DNA of 64,000 nt from Eumeta japonica. Its lineage: Eukaryota > Arthropoda > Insecta > Lepidoptera > Psychidae. The translations under genes were made by a program, and so were the position numbers. The first letter of the stretch is position 1; every line of letters begins with the position of its first letter. This document shows positions 59,640-64,000 of this stretch, piece by piece. The notes beneath the pieces are model-generated. The model made no database searches and was not told where the DNA came from. It saw nothing but the letters and a program-made list of their open reading frames with translations. The stretch lies in assembly GCA_005406025.1 (NCBI GenBank), contig BGZK01001323.1, forward strand, positions 107,452-171,451, in the 5' to 3' direction.

Positions 59640-61024
59640 CAGCTTTATCATTTAATGGCGCGATCGGGAACGGGATCGTGACCTGGAGCGAACCGGCCGC
59701 GTGAGCTTTGGAGTCAGACCGCGAGCGAGAGCGAGAGTGCGATCCGCAGTTACGAGCGGCGGCGCGAGCGAGCGGCGGCGGGAGCGAAGCGCGATCGTGA
59801 ATAGCTGCAACAGAAAATCAATTAACATTCCAAAATGAGAACAACATTCTCTTCAATCCTAGGCTTTTATTTCCACAATCCTCACTGCATATAATTTTGA
59901 TGATAAACTAGTAATCAAGATTAAATGGACTGTTCTAGATTTGGATTCAGACAGCAAGTGAGGACCTGGTGAACACAAGTAAACAAGTCAGTGGTTAACT
60001 ATTTTCCTTTCAGCATGATTTTATACTTTATTCTAAAATCTAACAGATAGTGTTATATTTTGTATAAAGAATGTGTAAATATGTAAATTTCTACTAAAAT
60101 TTAAGTCGAAATATTGTTTCTCAATAAAAAAAGTAAATAAAATAGTGAAAAAAGTAATTGACTTATCCTTTTTGTTTACCAGTTACTTAAATGATATTCC
60201 AATAAATAGTGAATTTCAAGAATATAAGTGAGATCAAGACTGTATTCATATTGTACTAATAGTCAATAATTCATCACAGCTGTTACCGAAATTTTATATT
60301 TTTGCTATGAAATTAAGTGAATTAAACTATCAATACACTATGAAAATATTTAGTCAAAATCTGTTATAACGACATTGAAGGAACTGCTCTTTAGTTGTAA
60401 AAACCAAAAGTTGTAACAACTGGTGATGTTTTCCCTATTCATTTTCCCACCGACAATGCCGTGCCGAGCCCGGATACATATGTTGAGTTAATTGTAGTTA
60501 AAAATTTGTAGTGCATCTTGTGTACAGATAAGTAATGAACTGACTGAAGAGATATGAAACTAAGAATTACAAAAGACCCTAAACTCGACACATTATGTTT
60601 ATTTTTATAATAATAGCCATTGACCATTATATTGTACCTTTTCAAATTGTTTATAATTGAACTGGTTGTTCTACAGATATTATTCTCTGAAAAGTCAAAT
60701 GTGGTATGTTGTAGTAAGCAATGTCGTAAAAGCGATGTTTTTGATAAGGCAGTCATATAGCATTCCAACTGGAACCTTTGATTTTGTACAATATAACCAG
60801 TATGTTGTTTTAAGGAAGCCGTTGTAAAGGTTTTAGTTGTATTCTAATTTATTTAATGTTCAAATAACGAAATTCTTACACACCTTCGGCGACGATCATA
60901 ACGGCTACGATACGGCGAAGAAGGACGCCCATAGCGTGCCATCTGCACTCGCAGCTCTCGTCCATCCAGCATGCGTCCATCTAAAGAGTCCAGTGCCTCT
61001 TCAGCATCACGGCGGTCATAGAAT
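59640..61024 (-). CDS. SRSF2: SC35/SRSF2-like SR splicing factor, 3' part (partial, RS domain frameshifted)
   Basis: Exon 61024-60884 gives [20 protein letters not shown] then [14 protein letters not shown], the last third of an SC35-type RRM, followed by [18 protein letters not shown] intron leads to exon 59804-59640, which starts in frame SYSRSR. There the three frames each hold pieces of an RS domain: RSRRRS in two frames, [12 protein letters not shown] in a second, and [13 protein letters not shown] with a stop (59654-59652) in a third; the joined frame stops early at RSRRRS. Several single-base indels are the simplest reading. SRSF2 binds exonic enhancers in spliceosome assembly and regulates its own mRNA through 3' exons. 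The first exon, with the RRM start, must lie beyond 64000; nothing in 61025-64000 encodes it. Confidence 0.8.
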
Positions 61025-64000
61025 CTGAACAAAACCACAAACACTCTTAGTTTTACTTCATTAGCGAATGATCAATGAAAATTGTTAAAACGATGAATTA
61101 AAATTGACTATGTAAACAACCAAATTTATTCAAAATATTCAGTCAGACATCATGTAGAGATCCCTTATAGTTTCACCATGTCCATTTGTCCATATGTCAT
61201 GGACATTTTACTGAAAAACTATAAGATGTATATTGATAAAATTTGAAGTATGGTGTTTTATATAAATGCTACTTAGTTTGGTAGTTAAATAACAAAATAA
61301 ATATTTCTAGGGGGCACTCTATACGTGTAACAGAACTTGAAAATATTTTTTCAGCAATCATCAATGTATGGCATATATTTCGACAGTTCTTTTAAAAATA
61401 CTAGGGTTTCTAAGCAATTTTTCTAATTACATAAATAATTTCAAAACTAATCGTCCCAAAGTAGCAGAAATTGTGCCCCTCCATTCATTTTCTAAACTGT
61501 ATGTCCAACAAATGTTAAAACAATTACAAAGTTAATGCTTAATAAATACTTTCAATGAAAGTTATTTTGAACATGATCAGATATACTGTTTTTGAGTTAT
61601 TGCCAAAAACATTGCCTCTCAACAAAGGACATAGGTGTCATGAAAATATGTTTTTGTTGGTGCATTTTAGTTTATACTAGTTTCAGAATAATAGTATTTC
61701 TATAGTTATAGGCTACTAAAGTGTTTATAAATATTATGCATGGGAAACATGTGTAACATACTTTTTTTATCTGTAGTGCATTTCTTTTATAGTAATGGCT
61801 TCGGAACTCAACAGTAAGCATGGTCCGACATGCTATTGGCCAGTTTTTTAATTTTAGTATAACATTTAATGTTTCCATTAAAAATGGCATTTTAATACTT
61901 TGAAATAAAATTCATAACAGTAGCTTTGTTCATGAGCACCATAAAAATAAAATATGATAAGTATGGCCAAATTGTGATCTCTCTTTGGGACTTCTAATCT
62001 GGCTGGGAATTAATTTAAGAACAATAATTCACTGTTAAAACAACCCAAGAACTGTAAATATTAAGAACAAGTCCGACTACATCTAGAGTACTATTGTCAC
62101 TTCTGGGCCTGGGCAGCGCGTCAATATAAACTCCTGCTTCTAAACAGCATCCAACATCAAGCATATTCAATTGTTCCCAACCCTGTAATATCAGGCGAGT
62201 TCGACCCATAAGCTAAGCAAAAAGATGTAGTAAAAGCTGATCATGCTTATTGCACATACTACAGAAAGTGCTCTGAAGAATTACTCAACTTTGTTCTTGT
62301 TGAATTGTCATCTTTCCAACCACAGGAAATATGACCAACACATCTTGGAGTTTTACCATTGTAACCTTACCTATGCATATGCAATTTTCTTTCATCAAAA
62401 AAAAGCTTTCGAATTAATGGTATCTGTTGTGTTCTTAATAAATTATGTGCAGTGGTGATTCACTCAGGGTTGCAGGTGTTTATGGGTAACATGAGTAGTG
62501 GTCACCTACACACTGGTATAATACATGTTGTAACACCCTTTTAAAATCTTATACTACAGAATATCTTATACGTATTATAACATTCAGGTTGCCAATTTGT
62601 CTATTTATCATTTGCATTTTTTGTATACATATACTGTTTTGCTCATATAAAAAAACTTGTTTTTTAAACATTGACTAGTACAAATCTTATTTTATTTTTC
62701 TGTTGGTTTTATTATCAGAGTCTGAGCACCATAAGTAATGTCCAAATAAATATATATCGTGGATAAAAAAATCATCATAAAGCACTCTAAACAATGCTTT
62801 GCATTATGGGTCATGCAATTTTACAACCTAAAAGAGCATTAGATAAAACAAATTTAAAATACATCCAATTGGAGACAACTGAAAAAAAATATTTAAATCA
62901 TTCAAGTTAAGGGGATTCCTACAACTGAGAAGTTGCAGGTAAAGTCAATATACAAAATGTCATATCTCACTTACTAATATCTAATGCAATATTGTTTAAA
63001 TTGTCAATGCATAGATTACTTTTAACTTTGCAATACTTTAAATAATACATGTAAATGTTTCATCTCTAGCCTATATGCATTCACGATAAATCATATAACA
63101 AAACCTTGATGACACTTATTCCACACATTATCTTTCAAATTGAAATTATTTATGTGCGCTTCTCTCTCATGTCAATATTAAACTTGTATTTATTATTCAT
63201 AATTTGCATGAATTCATTATTGAGCTATTCTAGTCTATTCCATTAATGGATAGCCTTTTTGAAAATATGTGTGTATGCTGTTTCGTTGCCCTATAAAATA
63301 ATAATGTGAAACTATAAAAATTTCACATCATTATGATATCATTGGTCTGCATTTTGATCAAAGTGAACCAAATGGAAACAATGTTTAATGATAAATTATG
63401 AATGATAAAATATAATTTGAAAACACTAATATGCAAGTATTGAGAATATCCAAACCAAACACAATAACTTAAAAACTAAATTATTTCTAATAATTGCAGA
63501 TTAGAAATAATTTGATATAAATATAGCACCAATTGCTTGTTTAGGATGTTTTAAAGAAGTACAGAACTATTTATTTTTTTATATTAATTAATTATTTCAA
63601 GATATTTATATGTTTCAAGAATAATTTTTCTCATGAACAGATAAGCATGTCTAAATGGAATCTATCATATATAGATAACAATTTACAATTTGAGAATTGA
63701 TAAAACCAAACTTTTATAGTTCGACTTTAAAAGATACAAAAATTAGTAATTTGGCTAAGAAAAATTTTGTTGTTTTCTATATATTTCATTTTTTTATTTT
63801 CACTTAGTTATTTCATAATAATTTTCATTTGTAATTAAAGCACTGTCCAGTCTAAGAACATTAATTACCAACACAACGGGATTTTTATTTTTTTAATTTC
63901 AGTAACTTGACAAAATACGCAACAACTATATGAGACTAATAGCTGATTTATCATTCTACAAAACCATAATTGTCATATAACGCAAATGCATCTTACATCA
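61025..64000. other. Probable first intron of the SRSF2-like gene
   Basis: Almost 3 kb of AT-rich DNA without supportable exons on either strand. It is assigned as intron because the RRM exon at 61024 needs an upstream exon that is not found here. Small ORFs at 62015-62209 (-) and 62243-62458 (+) show no domain. Confidence 0.5.

Overview
The window looks like nuclear DNA from an insect, most likely a moth or butterfly. It is AT-rich, the genes carry short-to-medium GT-AG introns, and the deduced proteins are ordinary metazoan housekeeping proteins. The intergenic DNA is full of mariner, PIF/Harbinger, pogo/Tigger-like, jockey-like and other LINE relics of the kind common in Lepidoptera. The order-level placement is inference from repeat style and protein similarity; no search was run.

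Layout: 1-105 is the start of an unidentified minus-strand gene. 2643-13043 (+) is an eight-exon Pumilio-family nucleolar gene (PUM3/penguin) with a mariner relic in its fifth intron. 13.1-14.1 kb holds another mariner relic. 14629-17872 is a complete-ended PIF/Harbinger transposon with a frameshifted DDE transposase and a decayed opposite-strand MADF partner gene. 17.9-21.4 kb is repeats: a TA microsatellite, a pogo/Tigger-like MITE and two oppositely oriented LINE fragments. 21838-27529 (-) is thymidylate kinase (six exons). 30077-31602 (+) is the caspase-activated DNase DFFB/CAD (four exons), divergent from the kinase. 31.6-38.9 kb is gene-poor. 38888-40867 (-) is RRS1. 43259-43673 (+) is INO80C, separated from RRS1 by two unidentified small ORFs and an ~0.89 kb long-inverted-repeat element with an NRF1-like site in its centre. 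44.1-45.5 kb holds a miniature mariner, a LINE endonuclease fragment and a dispersed repeat. 46928-48274 (-) is the single-exon U3 snoRNP protein RRP9. 51080-54576 is a 5'-truncated jockey-like LINE. 56.2-57.3 kb is a second retroposon-like repeat. 58943-61024 (-) holds two well-spliced unassigned terminal exons and the 3' part of an SC35/SRSF2-like splicing factor whose RS domain appears frameshifted; its 5' exon lies beyond the window.

The genes do not form an operon or a specialised pathway. A mild theme is ribosome biogenesis: PUM3, RRS1 and RRP9 are all nucleolar rRNA-processing factors. Alongside them sit nucleotide metabolism (TMPK), apoptosis (DFFB), chromatin remodelling (INO80C) and splicing (SRSF2). 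I found no CRISPR array and no convincing new multi-gene system. The items most worth a second look are a strand-biased cluster of TTGACG motifs upstream of PUM3, the long-inverted-repeat element, an in-frame stop-free intron in DFFB, the multi-frame RS domain of SRSF2 with its downstream exons, and the small ORFs upstream of RRS1.
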